Below, in pieces: positions 15,744-24,015 of a stretch of 64,000 nucleotides of DNA. Each line of letters begins with the position of its first letter. The stretch's first letter is position 1. The translations under genes and the position numbers were made by a program. The notes beneath the pieces are model-generated. The model saw only the letters and a program-made list of their open reading frames with translations. It was not told where the DNA came from and did no database searches. The stretch covers positions 124,001-188,000 of the forward strand of contig CAYUZU010000008.1 in assembly GCA_964448675.1 (NCBI GenBank). Direction: 5' to 3'. Source of the DNA: CAYUZU01 sp964448675. GTDB taxonomy: Bacteria; Planctomycetota; Phycisphaerae; UBA1845; Fen-1342.

Positions 15744-16895
15744 GTGAGCAATGCGCCAACGAAACTGAGCGAAATCGACCTGACCCAGGTCGGGGCCGAT
15801 CCCGAGCCGGCGGACCAGGCGGCGTACGCGGCGATTGTCGCCATTGACCTGACCGAGGAGCAGCGGCAGCGGGTGGCGACGCCCGCGATTGTCGAGCCGC
15901 GCCAGGAAGACGTGCTGGCGATCCACTGGCACCCGGAGTTCGTCCCGACCGACGTGATCTGGCAGCGTGTGCAGGGGACGTTTCCGAACAGGCAGCGCGA
16001 GTTGATCATCCCGACGCAGCACAATGTCCTGCTGGAGTGGGGGCCGTACGCGGGCGTCGAGATCGACTGCTATTCGGAGCCGTTCGCGCGCAAGGTGCAG
16101 TTGCTGGCGCATTTCTCGGCCGAGAAGGTCCGCGGGGCGGACACCCTGCGCGCGATGCTGGCCCACACGCACAAGTACCGCGCCAGCCAGCTCTTCGAGT
16201 ACATCGATTCGGTGCTCGAGCCGGCATTCGAGGACCGCGTGGAGCGGGCCGCGGCCAAGACCGGGGCGGACGAGACGATCGTGCGGTTCGTGCGGCTGCA
16301 CGTGGCGCGGCTGAAGAAGCTGATTGACGCGAACTGGTCGAGCACGCCCGAGGACATGCTCAAGAACAAGCTTGTGCGCAACTACTTTCATACGCTGCGC
16401 CGGCGGTACGAGGAGCCGGTGATTGCGCGGGCGCAGATGTTCCTGGCGGCGGTGAAGGGCATCGTCAAGGCGGGCTTCTCGCCGACCTACTTCTACCGCA
16501 CGCGCGAGATCATCGAGGAAGTGCGCGGGGTGGGCGGCTGCATCGTGATCCCGCACCCGGAGCAGTTCTGGCCCATCCTGCTGGCGGACTACGACGTGGA
16601 CGGGATCGAGGTGTGGAATCCGCAGTCGCGCGAGTACACCGAGTTCCTGATCAACGTCGTGAATCACCAGAACAAGACCTGGCGGCGCGAGCGGCCCCCG
16701 CTGTTGATCACGATGGGGGATGACACGCACTTTGGCGAGAAAGTGCTTGATCCGGCGTACCAGGATGCGGAGAAGGCCGGCCGCGAGTTGGGGCTGCAGC
16801 CCGGCTGGGACGACGTCGCGATCCGCAAGAGCCTGTCGCTGGCGGGGACGGATCGCGCCCGGGTCATCGAGGAATACAAGGACCGGCTCGGTTGA
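15744..16895 (+). CDS. PHP-domain-like metallophosphoesterase, 383 aa
   Basis: The GTG start follows GGAG by about 10 bases. The protein has the scattered metal-ligand pattern of PHP phosphoesterases: AIHWHPEF (HxH), IPTQHNVLLEWG, GCIVIPHPEQFWP, DGIEVWNP and a closing ITMGDDTHFGEK. Between them a helical insertion spans about residues 135-250. No signal peptide is present, so it acts in the cytoplasm. Substrate is unknown; relatives hydrolyse phosphate esters. It opens the operon, and the amphi-Trp gene follows after 27 bases, so it probably serves the same pathway, perhaps reversing a phosphorylation made by the downstream kinases. Confidence 0.7.
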   Translation: MSNAPTKLSEIDLTQVGADPEPADQAAYAAIVAIDLTEEQRQRVATPAIVEPRQEDVLAIHWHPEFVPTDVIWQRVQGTFPNRQRELIIPTQHNVLLEWGPYAGVEIDCYSEPFARKVQLLAHFSAEKVRGADTLRAMLAHTHKYRASQLFEYIDSVLEPAFEDRVERAAAKTGADETIVRFVRLHVARLKKLIDANWSSTPEDMLKNKLVRNYFHTLRRRYEEPVIARAQMFLAAVKGIVKAGFSPTYFYRTREIIEEVRGVGGCIVIPHPEQFWPILLADYDVDGIEVWNPQSREYTEFLINVVNHQNKTWRRERPPLLITMGDDTHFGEKVLDPAYQDAEKAGRELGLQPGWDDVAIRKSLSLAGTDRARVIEEYKDRLG

Positions 16896-16922
16896 ACCGC
16901 TCCGGAAAGGAACCGTAACACG

Positions 16923-17201
16923 ATGGCGTCCAACGACGAATTCGATCACGAGTCCCTGCAGGACACGGCGTCGATCGCGAGCTATTTGCGCGCGCTGGCG
17001 GACGGGTTCGAGAAGGGGCATCTCTCGCTGGCCAGCAATGGCCGCGACCTGCATCTCGAGCCGCGCGGCCTGTTGCGGCTGGCGATTTCGGCCAAGCGCA
17101 GCAAGCAGCGGGCGCGGGTGGTGGTGAAGATCGGCTGGCGCACCGATGAGGCCGAGAAGCTGGAACGCGACCCGCTCAAGGTGTCGGCCGGGCGCGACTA
17201 G
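16923..17201 (+). CDS. Amphi-Trp domain protein, 92 aa (first copy)
   Basis: The protein contains YLRALADGFEKGHLSL near residues 20-35, an alternating beta stretch and a conserved Trp in KIGWRTDE. That is the pattern of the amphi-Trp domain, a small domain known from GAK gene clusters and from some archaea. It is acidic at the N-terminus and has no signal peptide. It lies 27 bases after the PHP-like gene and 9 bases before the PhoU fusion. The domain's biochemical role is not established; in this setting it could be a carrier or substrate protein modified by the neighbouring kinase and ATP-grasp enzymes. Confidence 0.8.
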   Translation: MASNDEFDHESLQDTASIASYLRALADGFEKGHLSLASNGRDLHLEPRGLLRLAISAKRSKQRARVVVKIGWRTDEAEKLERDPLKVSAGRD

Positions 17202-17210
17202 GGAAGCCGC

Positions 17211-18860
17211 ATGATTTCGTATGCCGGGATCGCCCGCAACCTCCGCTTCATGCTGGTGCAGGTCAAGAAGCAGCTCGAGAACACGCACAAGCTGCTGACC
17301 CAGCCCGATCCGCGCTACGTCAAGGCGATCCGCGGCAGCGAGGGGTACATCGACACCCAGAAGAGCATGATCGAGAACGAGTGCTTCGCGTTCATCCGCC
17401 GCACCGGCGAGCAGGACGAGGAGATTATCGCGTCGGTGCGCGCGGTGGCGGTGATCACGAGCAACCTCGAGCGCATCGCGGACTTCACGGTGAACATCAC
17501 GCGGCAGATGGAGCACCTGAGTGATCCGCACGCGCTCGCGCCGTACGACGGGCCGGCCTACATCAGCCACATGCTCAGCGGTATCGAGCTGATCGAGCCC
17601 GCCCTGTTCGAGCGCGATTCGTCGCTGGCGCTGCGCGTATGCCGGATCGAGGACGAGATCGATCGGCTCTACCACGCCGACCTGCACCGGGCCATCACGG
17701 CCCTGCGTGACACGCGCGATGTCGAAGACATCGTCACGGCGCTGTTCATCGTGCACTACCTGGAACGCATGGGCGATGCGCTGCTGAACATCGGCGAGGC
17801 CATCCTGTTCGCCGTGCTGGGCGAGAAGCTCAAGGTCCACCAGTACCAGGCGCTCGACGACGCCCTGGCGGCCACGCCCATGATCGAGCAGCCGCTGCGC
17901 AACGTGGAGCTGGATTCGATCTGGGGCACGCGTTCCGGCGTGCGGATCGGCAAGATGGAGCAGCCGGACGCCAGCGGGACCGATCGGCGCGTGCTGTTCA
18001 AGGAGGGCAACCCCGAGAAGCTGGAGCGTGAGCGGCAGGCGCTGGAGCGCTGGGAGCAGGTCGCGCCGGGGCTGGTGCCGGCGGTGGTCGAGTACCAGCA
18101 CGCCGAGAAGGGCGCCGCGCTGCTGCTGCAGTACATCGACGGGCGGACCCTGCAGGACATCGTGCTGAACGGGGCCGACGACCTGGTGCGCAAGGCGCTG
18201 CAGCGGCTGACCGACACGCTCGCGGACCTGTGGTCGGCGACGCGCAAGGACGCGCCGGCCAGCGGCCACTTCGTCAGGCAGTTGGTTGACCGACTGGATG
18301 ACGTCTATCGCCTGCACCCGGAGCTCAAGTCGCGCGAGGTGCACGTCGGGCCGTTGCGCGTGCCGTCGTTCAACGAGCGACTCAGTGAGGCGGCCGACTT
18401 CGATGCCGAGCTCGCGGCACCTTTTTCGGTATTCATCCACGGCGATTTCAATCTCGACAACGTCATCTACAACCTGGAAACCGAGTCGGTGCACTTCGTC
18501 GACGTGCAGCGCAGCCGCGACATGGACTACGTGCAGGACGTGTCGGTCTTCCTGGTATCGAACTTCCGGCTGCCGGTGCTGTCCGGGGCCGGCCGCCGCC
18601 GGCTGGTGAAGGTCGCGCTGGCGTTTCTCGATTTCGCCCGGCGGTTCGCGGTGCAGAACGACGACCGCACGTTCGAGGCGCGGCTGGCGCTCGGCATGGT
18701 GCGCTCGTTCGCCACCTCGACCCGTTTCGAGCTCAATCGGCGTTTTGCTCGCAGCATGCACCAGCGTGCCGTGCTGCTGTTGTCGCGCCTGCTCGAGCAC
18801 CGGGCGGCCGGCAAGCCGTGGGACGCGTTCCGGGTGCCGGACACGGTGCTGGTGTACTAG
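17211..18860 (+). CDS. PhoU-like domain fused to an aminoglycoside-phosphotransferase-type kinase, 549 aa
   Basis: Residues 1-215 form two helical bundles of the PhoU kind, with SNLERIADFTVNI and HYLERMGDALLNIGEA carrying the E-R-x-x-D metal-binding motifs. After a linker, residues of about 255-549 form a small-molecule kinase fold. LFKEGNPEKLERERQALERW gives the nucleotide lobe, HGDFNLDN (His410, Asp412, Asn417) the catalytic loop, and FVDVQRSRDMD the metal-binding loop. All key catalytic residues are intact. Fusion of a phosphate-signalling PhoU domain with such a kinase is unusual. It starts 9 bases after the amphi-Trp stop and ends 3 bases before the ATP-grasp gene. Confidence 0.82.
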   Translation: MISYAGIARNLRFMLVQVKKQLENTHKLLTQPDPRYVKAIRGSEGYIDTQKSMIENECFAFIRRTGEQDEEIIASVRAVAVITSNLERIADFTVNITRQMEHLSDPHALAPYDGPAYISHMLSGIELIEPALFERDSSLALRVCRIEDEIDRLYHADLHRAITALRDTRDVEDIVTALFIVHYLERMGDALLNIGEAILFAVLGEKLKVHQYQALDDALAATPMIEQPLRNVELDSIWGTRSGVRIGKMEQPDASGTDRRVLFKEGNPEKLERERQALERWEQVAPGLVPAVVEYQHAEKGAALLLQYIDGRTLQDIVLNGADDLVRKALQRLTDTLADLWSATRKDAPASGHFVRQLVDRLDDVYRLHPELKSREVHVGPLRVPSFNERLSEAADFDAELAAPFSVFIHGDFNLDNVIYNLETESVHFVDVQRSRDMDYVQDVSVFLVSNFRLPVLSGAGRRRLVKVALAFLDFARRFAVQNDDRTFEARLALGMVRSFATSTRFELNRRFARSMHQRAVLLLSRLLEHRAAGKPWDAFRVPDTVLVY

Positions 18861-18863
18861 GCC

Positions 18864-19850
18864 ATGACCCAGGGCGCTGGCGGACGCCGACGTGGTGGCG
18901 GGCCGGCAGCGCGGATTGCGGATTACTCAGCGAGAACAGGTGTTTGCAAGGTGCCAACAGCGAACGGAATGCCGCGGGTCGGAGTCATCGGTGTCCACGA
19001 CGGGTGGTCTTCCCAGCAGCTGGTGGCGGCGGTGGCCGCCCGCACGGGCGAAGCCCATCTCATCGACATGGCCGACGTGGCCCTCGACCTGGGCAGCGGT
19101 ACGGTCTGGTACAACGGGACGGATCTGGCCAGCTTCGACGGCCTCATCGTCAAGAAGCTCGGCCATCGCTACGCGCCCGAGCTGCTCGACCGGCTCGAAC
19201 TGCTCCACCATCTCGACGAGCGCGGCTGCCGGGTCTTTTCGCGGCCGGCGGCGCTGATGCGGCTGCTGGACCGGCTGAGCTGCACGGTGACCCTGCGGCT
19301 GGCGGGGATTCCCATGCCGGAGACGGTCATCACCGAGAACGTCGACCTGGCGGTCGAGGCGGTGCACCGCTTCGGCCAGGCCGTGCTCAAGCCGCTGTTC
19401 ACCTCCAAGGCGCGCGGCATGCGCGTGGTCGAGGGCAACGGCGACGCCCGCGCGCAGATCGAGGCGTTTCGCTCCGCCGGCAACCCGGTGCTCTACGTGC
19501 AGCGCAAGATCGACCTGCCCGGGCACGACCTGGGCGTCGCGTTTCTCGGTGGCGAATACCTGGCCTGCTACAGCCGGGTCGCACACGATCTGTCCTGGCA
19601 CACGGCCACCAGCAAGGGGGGCAAGTACCAGGCGTACGAGCCGTCGGCGGCGATCATCGACCTGGCCCGGCGGGCCCAGGCGCCGTTCGAGCTGGACTTC
19701 ACGTGCGTCGACGTGGCCGAGACGGCCGACGGTCCGATGGTGTTCGAGGTGTCGGCGTTCGGCGGCTTTCGCGGTCTGCTGAACGCCAACGGCATCAACG
19801 CGGCCGAGCGCTACGCGGACTACGTTCTGGAGCAGTTGCGTCATGCCTGA
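18864..19850 (+). CDS. GAK-system ATP-grasp enzyme (RimK-like), 328 aa
   Basis: ATP-grasp enzymes join a carboxylate to an amine or similar nucleophile using ATP. The conserved part begins at about residue 36 with MPRVGVIGVHDGWSSQ; the true start may be the ATG at 18969, since the first 35 residues look unlike the family and neither start has a strong ribosome site. The core includes RLLDRLSCTVTLRLAGIPMP, AVLKPLFTSKARGM (ATP-binding Lys), YVQRKIDLPGHDLGV and FEVSAFGGFRGL with metal ligands. The gene overlaps the next one by 8 bases, so translation of the two is coupled. The product ligated is unknown. Confidence 0.85.
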   Translation: MTQGAGGRRRGGGPAARIADYSARTGVCKVPTANGMPRVGVIGVHDGWSSQQLVAAVAARTGEAHLIDMADVALDLGSGTVWYNGTDLASFDGLIVKKLGHRYAPELLDRLELLHHLDERGCRVFSRPAALMRLLDRLSCTVTLRLAGIPMPETVITENVDLAVEAVHRFGQAVLKPLFTSKARGMRVVEGNGDARAQIEAFRSAGNPVLYVQRKIDLPGHDLGVAFLGGEYLACYSRVAHDLSWHTATSKGGKYQAYEPSAAIIDLARRAQAPFELDFTCVDVAETADGPMVFEVSAFGGFRGLLNANGINAAERYADYVLEQLRHA

Positions 19851-20940
19851 GGGCCGAGGGACCATCACGGCACACGTTCAGCGCCTGCTGGCAGCGCACC
19901 CGGTGGTCGCGTGCTTCGATCTTGCGATCGCCGACTGCCGGATCCGGATCGCGTCGAACAGCACGGCGCTGCTGCGCGCGCTGCGCGAATACTATCGCGA
20001 CTGGATCGTCGAAGGCGACACCCCCGAGCTCCGCGTGGCGCTGCTGGAAGCGCCGACGCCGACATTCGATTTTTCCTTCGTGCCGCAGCCGCCGGCCCCG
20101 GGCAAGACCCAGCGCAAAGACGAGTCGGCCGACTTCACGGACGGGCGCGTGCTGCGCAAGATCCGCACCGGCATGGTCTTTCTCTTCGGTGGCGGGCACG
20201 ACGTCGCGGTCGGGCCGTGCCTGGCGAACACGAACCAGGTCATCAATTTCATCAACAACCGCTTCGTGCAGCGCCAGGTCAAGCGGGGGTACCTGGTCTG
20301 TCACGCGGCGGGCGTGTGTCGCGGTGGCCGGGGCCTGCTGATCGCCGGCCTGGCGGGCCGCGGCAAGTCCACGCTCGCCCTGCACCTGCTGGAGCACGAC
20401 CTGAGTTTCGTCAGCAACGATCGCCTGCTCATTCGCCGCGAAGACGCGACCGTGGCGATGCTCGGCCTGCCGAAGTATCCGCGGATCAACCCTGGCACGA
20501 TCCTCAACCATCCGCGGCTCGCGCCGCTGCTTTGCGAAGAAGAGCGTGCCCGCTTCTCGCAGCTTGCGCCCGAGGAGCTCTGGGAGCTCGAGCACAAGTA
20601 CGACGCCGACATCAACCGCTACTTCGGCCCGGGCCGCTTCAAGCTGGCGGCGCTGCTGGCGGGCATCGTCATCCTGACCTGGAACCGGCAGCGGCGCGGC
20701 GTGGATGTCCGAGCGGCGTCGCTGGCCGATCGGCCCGACCTGCTTGCGGCCGTCATGAAGCCGCCCGGCGTGCATTTCTATCCCGGTCCGGGCGCGCCGG
20801 GGACCGACTTCTCGCCGGCGGCGTACTGCGAGGAGCTGGCCGAGGTCCCGGTGCTGGAGATCGGCGGGGGGGTGGATTTCGACGCGGCGGCGCGGGCGTG
20901 CGTGGCTTTCCTGGCAACTGGCGTGCCAAATCATCATTGA
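19843..20940 (+). CDS. HprK-related kinase B of a GAK-like system, 365 aa
   Basis: The C-terminal half resembles HPr serine kinase. The P-loop GLAGRGKST is at residues 169-177, followed by SNDRLLIRR, as in HprK. A family-specific N-terminal region of about 150 residues precedes it. No HPr or PTS gene is nearby, so its target is unlikely to be HPr. The flanking amphi-Trp proteins are the obvious candidates. The start codon lies inside the end of the ATP-grasp gene. This family, named HprK-related kinase B, is defined by its repeated pairing with the ATP-grasp enzyme encoded just upstream, which supports both calls. Confidence 0.85.
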   Translation: MPEGRGTITAHVQRLLAAHPVVACFDLAIADCRIRIASNSTALLRALREYYRDWIVEGDTPELRVALLEAPTPTFDFSFVPQPPAPGKTQRKDESADFTDGRVLRKIRTGMVFLFGGGHDVAVGPCLANTNQVINFINNRFVQRQVKRGYLVCHAAGVCRGGRGLLIAGLAGRGKSTLALHLLEHDLSFVSNDRLLIRREDATVAMLGLPKYPRINPGTILNHPRLAPLLCEEERARFSQLAPEELWELEHKYDADINRYFGPGRFKLAALLAGIVILTWNRQRRGVDVRAASLADRPDLLAAVMKPPGVHFYPGPGAPGTDFSPAAYCEELAEVPVLEIGGGVDFDAAARACVAFLATGVPNHH

Positions 20941-20965
20941 AGCCGAGTGCCGGGCGGACTACACT
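20937..20965 (+). promoter_or_regulatory. Candidate internal promoter for the second amphi-Trp gene
   Basis: TTGAAG-N17-TACACT overlaps the end of the HprK-related kinase gene. The -10 is identical to those upstream of sucC and of the small-peptide array. It would allow the last gene of the cluster to be expressed alone. Confidence 0.4.
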
Positions 20966-21012
20966 GCCGTATTATGGGGCGTGAGATCGGTCTCGCATCA
21001 GAGGGAACAACC

Positions 21013-21324
21013 ATGGAATACAACGAAGTTCGCGTCGAAAGCGACCTGGAACTGGGGCAGGCGATTTCCTATCTCGAGGATATCGTTGCCGGGCTGAAGT
21101 CCGGTCGCCTGTGCGTGCAGCACGAGGAAGACGAACTCACGCTGGCGCCGCAGCGAACGGTCTCGGTTTCGATCAAGGCGCGTCAGAAAAAGGACAAGGA
21201 GTCGGTGAACCTCAAGATCAGCTGGCGGACGCCCACGGTGCAGAAGGAAGGGACGCCGCCGCTGCGGATCACGTCGACGCCGACATCCAAGCCGGCGATG
21301 CAGGGGGTGCCGTCGGTTTCGTAG
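21013..21324 (+). CDS. Amphi-Trp domain protein, 103 aa (second copy)
   Basis: The ATG at 21013 follows GAGGGA by about 6 bases. The product shares with the first copy the YLEDIVAGLKSGRLCV segment, a beta-rich centre (LTLAPQRTVSVSIKARQ) and the KISWRTP block with its Trp. It differs by a 25-residue Ser/Thr/Pro-rich tail after the domain. The tail has several Ser and Thr that a kinase could use, which is only an inference. It closes the GAK-like cluster; the next gene is convergent, 22 bases away. Confidence 0.8.
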   Translation: MEYNEVRVESDLELGQAISYLEDIVAGLKSGRLCVQHEEDELTLAPQRTVSVSIKARQKKDKESVNLKISWRTPTVQKEGTPPLRITSTPTSKPAMQGVPSVS

Positions 21325-21346
21325 GGCGTGTCGCGGCGCGTGGCGC

Positions 21347-23131
21347 CTAGGACCTGTCTTTCTCGCCAGTGAGGGACTGGCCCGGTTCGGCGGTCTCGTC
21401 CGGGATGGCATCCCGCTCGATCGTGGGCCGCGATTCGGCGGCCAGGGTCTGTTGCAGGTCGCGGTCGGTCATCTGCCGACTGAACAGGCGGCGGAAGGTG
21501 GGCACGTCGTTGTAGAAGAAGAGCGCTGGCTCGCCGGCGAGGGTGATTCCCGCCTGTTCGAGTTGCGCCTTGAGCATCGGGATGTAGTGGTCGCGCAGGA
21601 CCCAGTCGCAGGTTGGCAGCACCCGCACCTGCACGCGCCAGATGCGCTGAGTGCCCGCGTCGAAGGTGTGCACGACACACGGTTCGCGTTTGACGGCCTC
21701 GACCCGCGCGTTCAGCGTGCGGCCCACCGCCGTGAGCACGCGCTGCACCTGTTGCGCGTCGACGGTTCGCTCGAGCGGGAGGTCCACGTAGTTGTCGACA
21801 TAGCCGGCAGGGAAGCGGCGTGAGGGGATGCACTGGCTGTTCGGCACCGTGATGACCTGCCCCGAGGGCGTGCGCAGCACCGTGTACTTGACGGTGAAGT
21901 TCAGCACATGGCCGCTGTGCGCCCCGCACTGGATGAAATCGCCGACGAAGTAGTGCCCGCCAATGGCGATGTCGATTCCCTTGACGAAGTCGACGACCAC
22001 CTCGCGGAACATGCCTGCCAGCACGAGGCCGATGACGCCCAGGGCGCCGGCACTGTTGCTGGCGTCGATGCCGAACTGCTCCAGTGTGGTGACGATCACG
22101 ATGCTCCAGAGAAGCAGCTTGGCGATGCTGCGGGCGAAGCGCACGATGGTGCGGACACGCTTGATCGTGGGGGTGGCGTACTCGCCATGGGCCCGCCGGG
22201 CGATGCGGCCGGTGACCCACACGATGGTCCAGCACAACAGGTTGATGCCCGTGTGGGCGGCGATCGCGATGATCACGATGCGCGTCACCGCGATGGCGCG
22301 GGCATAGCGGACCCAGAACGCGCGGTTTGCCTCGCGCAAGGCGGCGGCCGTCCCCTCGTAGGCTTCGCCCAGGTGATACTCGGCGCTGGCGGTCTTCTCG
22401 ATCGCCGAGCCGATGGCCCGCTGGTACATGAGCATCAGCTCGATCTGGTCGAGGGCTTCGCGCAGCGCGCTGTGCAGCGGGCTGGTTTCGGGGGTTGCCT
22501 GCCGCCGTTCGGCCAGTTCCCGCTGGGCCTTGAGGAACTCGGCCACCTGCGGGGCGGTCAGCGCCTCGGCCTGCTGCCGCAGGTCGCTGGCGATGGCGCG
22601 TTGGCCGGCCGCGGCCGTCTCATACTCGCCGGCCAGCGCAGCCCGTTCGGCTGCCGTCATGTCATCGAGCGCGGCGACGCGGGCGTTGATGGCGGCGATC
22701 TCGTCCTCGACGGCCTGGCGGCGCTGGGCGAGGGTCTCGCGCTGTTCGGCGAAGCGGGCCCGCAGGTCGGCGAGGCGCACCTGCCGCTCGGCGATGAGCA
22801 CCTCGAGATCGAGGCGGTCACGGTCCGTGTCGCTGACGCCGGGGACCAGGCCCGCCTCGACCGCTTCCTCGGTAAGGGTCTTCTTCTCGCGGGCGGCTTC
22901 GAGCTGATCCTGGGCCTCGACGGCCTGCTCGTTGGCGAGCTCTTTGGTGAGGCGGGCTTCCTGCTTCTCCTCTTCGGCCGTGGGGGCGGTCGTCGGTTGG
23001 GTGGCGGGGCCGGTCGTTGGTTGGGTTGTGGGTTGGGTGGCCGGCGATTGTGCCGTCGCGCGCGCTGCACCGATCGCCAGCAACAGCATCAGCGCAGCAC
23101 ACAACCAGCGGTTGGTGTTCGGTGGCCCCAT
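21347..23131 (-). CDS. MscS-family mechanosensitive channel with long coiled-coil N-terminus, 594 aa
   Basis: The inner-membrane channel opens under osmotic downshock. The ATG at 23131 begins a signal peptide (MGPPNTNRWLCAALMLLLA). A Thr/Gln/Pro tract and about 200 residues of heptad-rich Ala/Glu/Arg coiled coil, probably periplasmic, follow. Transmembrane helices come next, including the pore helix SAGALGVIGLVLAGMFREVV, then the MscS beta domain (VGDFIQCGAHSGHVLNFTVKYTVLRT) and the NSQCIPSR loop. It belongs to the larger MscS-like channels, not the minimal type of under 300 residues. No strong ribosome site is seen at the chosen start. Confidence 0.88.
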   Translation of the reverse strand: MGPPNTNRWLCAALMLLLAIGAARATAQSPATQPTTQPTTGPATQPTTAPTAEEEKQEARLTKELANEQAVEAQDQLEAAREKKTLTEEAVEAGLVPGVSDTDRDRLDLEVLIAERQVRLADLRARFAEQRETLAQRRQAVEDEIAAINARVAALDDMTAAERAALAGEYETAAAGQRAIASDLRQQAEALTAPQVAEFLKAQRELAERRQATPETSPLHSALREALDQIELMLMYQRAIGSAIEKTASAEYHLGEAYEGTAAALREANRAFWVRYARAIAVTRIVIIAIAAHTGINLLCWTIVWVTGRIARRAHGEYATPTIKRVRTIVRFARSIAKLLLWSIVIVTTLEQFGIDASNSAGALGVIGLVLAGMFREVVVDFVKGIDIAIGGHYFVGDFIQCGAHSGHVLNFTVKYTVLRTPSGQVITVPNSQCIPSRRFPAGYVDNYVDLPLERTVDAQQVQRVLTAVGRTLNARVEAVKREPCVVHTFDAGTQRIWRVQVRVLPTCDWVLRDHYIPMLKAQLEQAGITLAGEPALFFYNDVPTFRRLFSRQMTDRDLQQTLAAESRPTIERDAIPDETAEPGQSLTGEKDRS

Positions 23132-23193
23132 GGCGGCGGCTATTAGACGCCGCAGACCCGCGCCGTGCAAGCCCCGGCGCCGCGCGGTGCGCG

Positions 23194-23883
23194 TTACTCG
23201 CCGTCGTCCTCGTCTTCGTCCGCGCCGGGCGCGAGGAACGCGCCGGTATTGGGTGGCAGGAGCTGCTTGCCGCACACCGGGCAGACCAGGTTGGTGCGCA
23301 TCGCCGCTTCATCCACGGGCGGGACCCATTCGCCGTCGGGGCCGACGCGGATCAGGCTGCGCTTGCCGTGCTCGTCATACTGCTGCGATACCGGAACGGG
23401 ACCGTGCTCGCGACAGCGGAACTGGAGCGTGACCCAGAGCGACATCTCGCCGCACTCCGGGCAGGTCTTGGGGCCCGCGCCCGCCGGCTGTGTGACTTCG
23501 TGGTCGCAGTTGTCGCAATGCCAGGTGACCATGTGACGCGACGGGTCGACGTCGGCCGGTTTGACGAAGAGGCGTTTGCCGCACAGCGGGCAGGTCGGGA
23601 AAGCCTCGTTGCCGCTTTCGTCGTAGGCCTTCACCCAGTCTTCCTCGCCGACGCGAAACTCGACGGGGGTGTTGTTCTCGCCGTAGCGGAACGCCACCGG
23701 GATGGTGCCGTGTTTTGCGCAGGTGTAGTCGATGTAGGCGGGCTGACCGCCGCTGGTGCCGGCGTTCGCTGCGGCCTGCGGCTGGCTGCGATCGCCGGCA
23801 GGCGGGTTCGATTCACTCTCGCAACCGATGAGGCCGGCCAGGATCAGTGAGCCGATGATGATGGATGCGGTCCGGGATCTCAT
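23194..23883 (-). CDS. Zinc-ribbon lipoprotein, 229 aa
   Basis: The ATG at 23883 has GAGG 7 bases upstream. A lipoprotein signal ends in LAGLIGCESE. The rest carries four CxxC knuckles: TCPLCGKR, HCDNCDHE, TCPECGEM and VCPVCGKQ. It also has two isolated cysteines in YTCAKHG and FRCREHG, and an acidic tail. Zinc ribbons are usual in cytoplasmic nucleic-acid or ribosomal proteins, so several of them on an exported lipoprotein is odd. No known family is recognised. It lies upstream of and on the same strand as the MscS gene, with a 62-base gap. Confidence 0.75.
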   Translation of the reverse strand: MRSRTASIIIGSLILAGLIGCESESNPPAGDRSQPQAAANAGTSGGQPAYIDYTCAKHGTIPVAFRYGENNTPVEFRVGEEDWVKAYDESGNEAFPTCPLCGKRLFVKPADVDPSRHMVTWHCDNCDHEVTQPAGAGPKTCPECGEMSLWVTLQFRCREHGPVPVSQQYDEHGKRSLIRVGPDGEWVPPVDEAAMRTNLVCPVCGKQLLPPNTGAFLAPGADEDEDDGE

Positions 23884-24015
23884 GATGAACCTCACTCTCC
23901 GGTGATGTGGCGGTCGACAGGGTCCGGGGCCCTGGTGCCCTCATCATAACGTCGGCGGCGCGTGTGCAACAGCCGAGGCGCATCCGTCCGGGATGATTCC
24001 GCCACCGCCGGCCGC

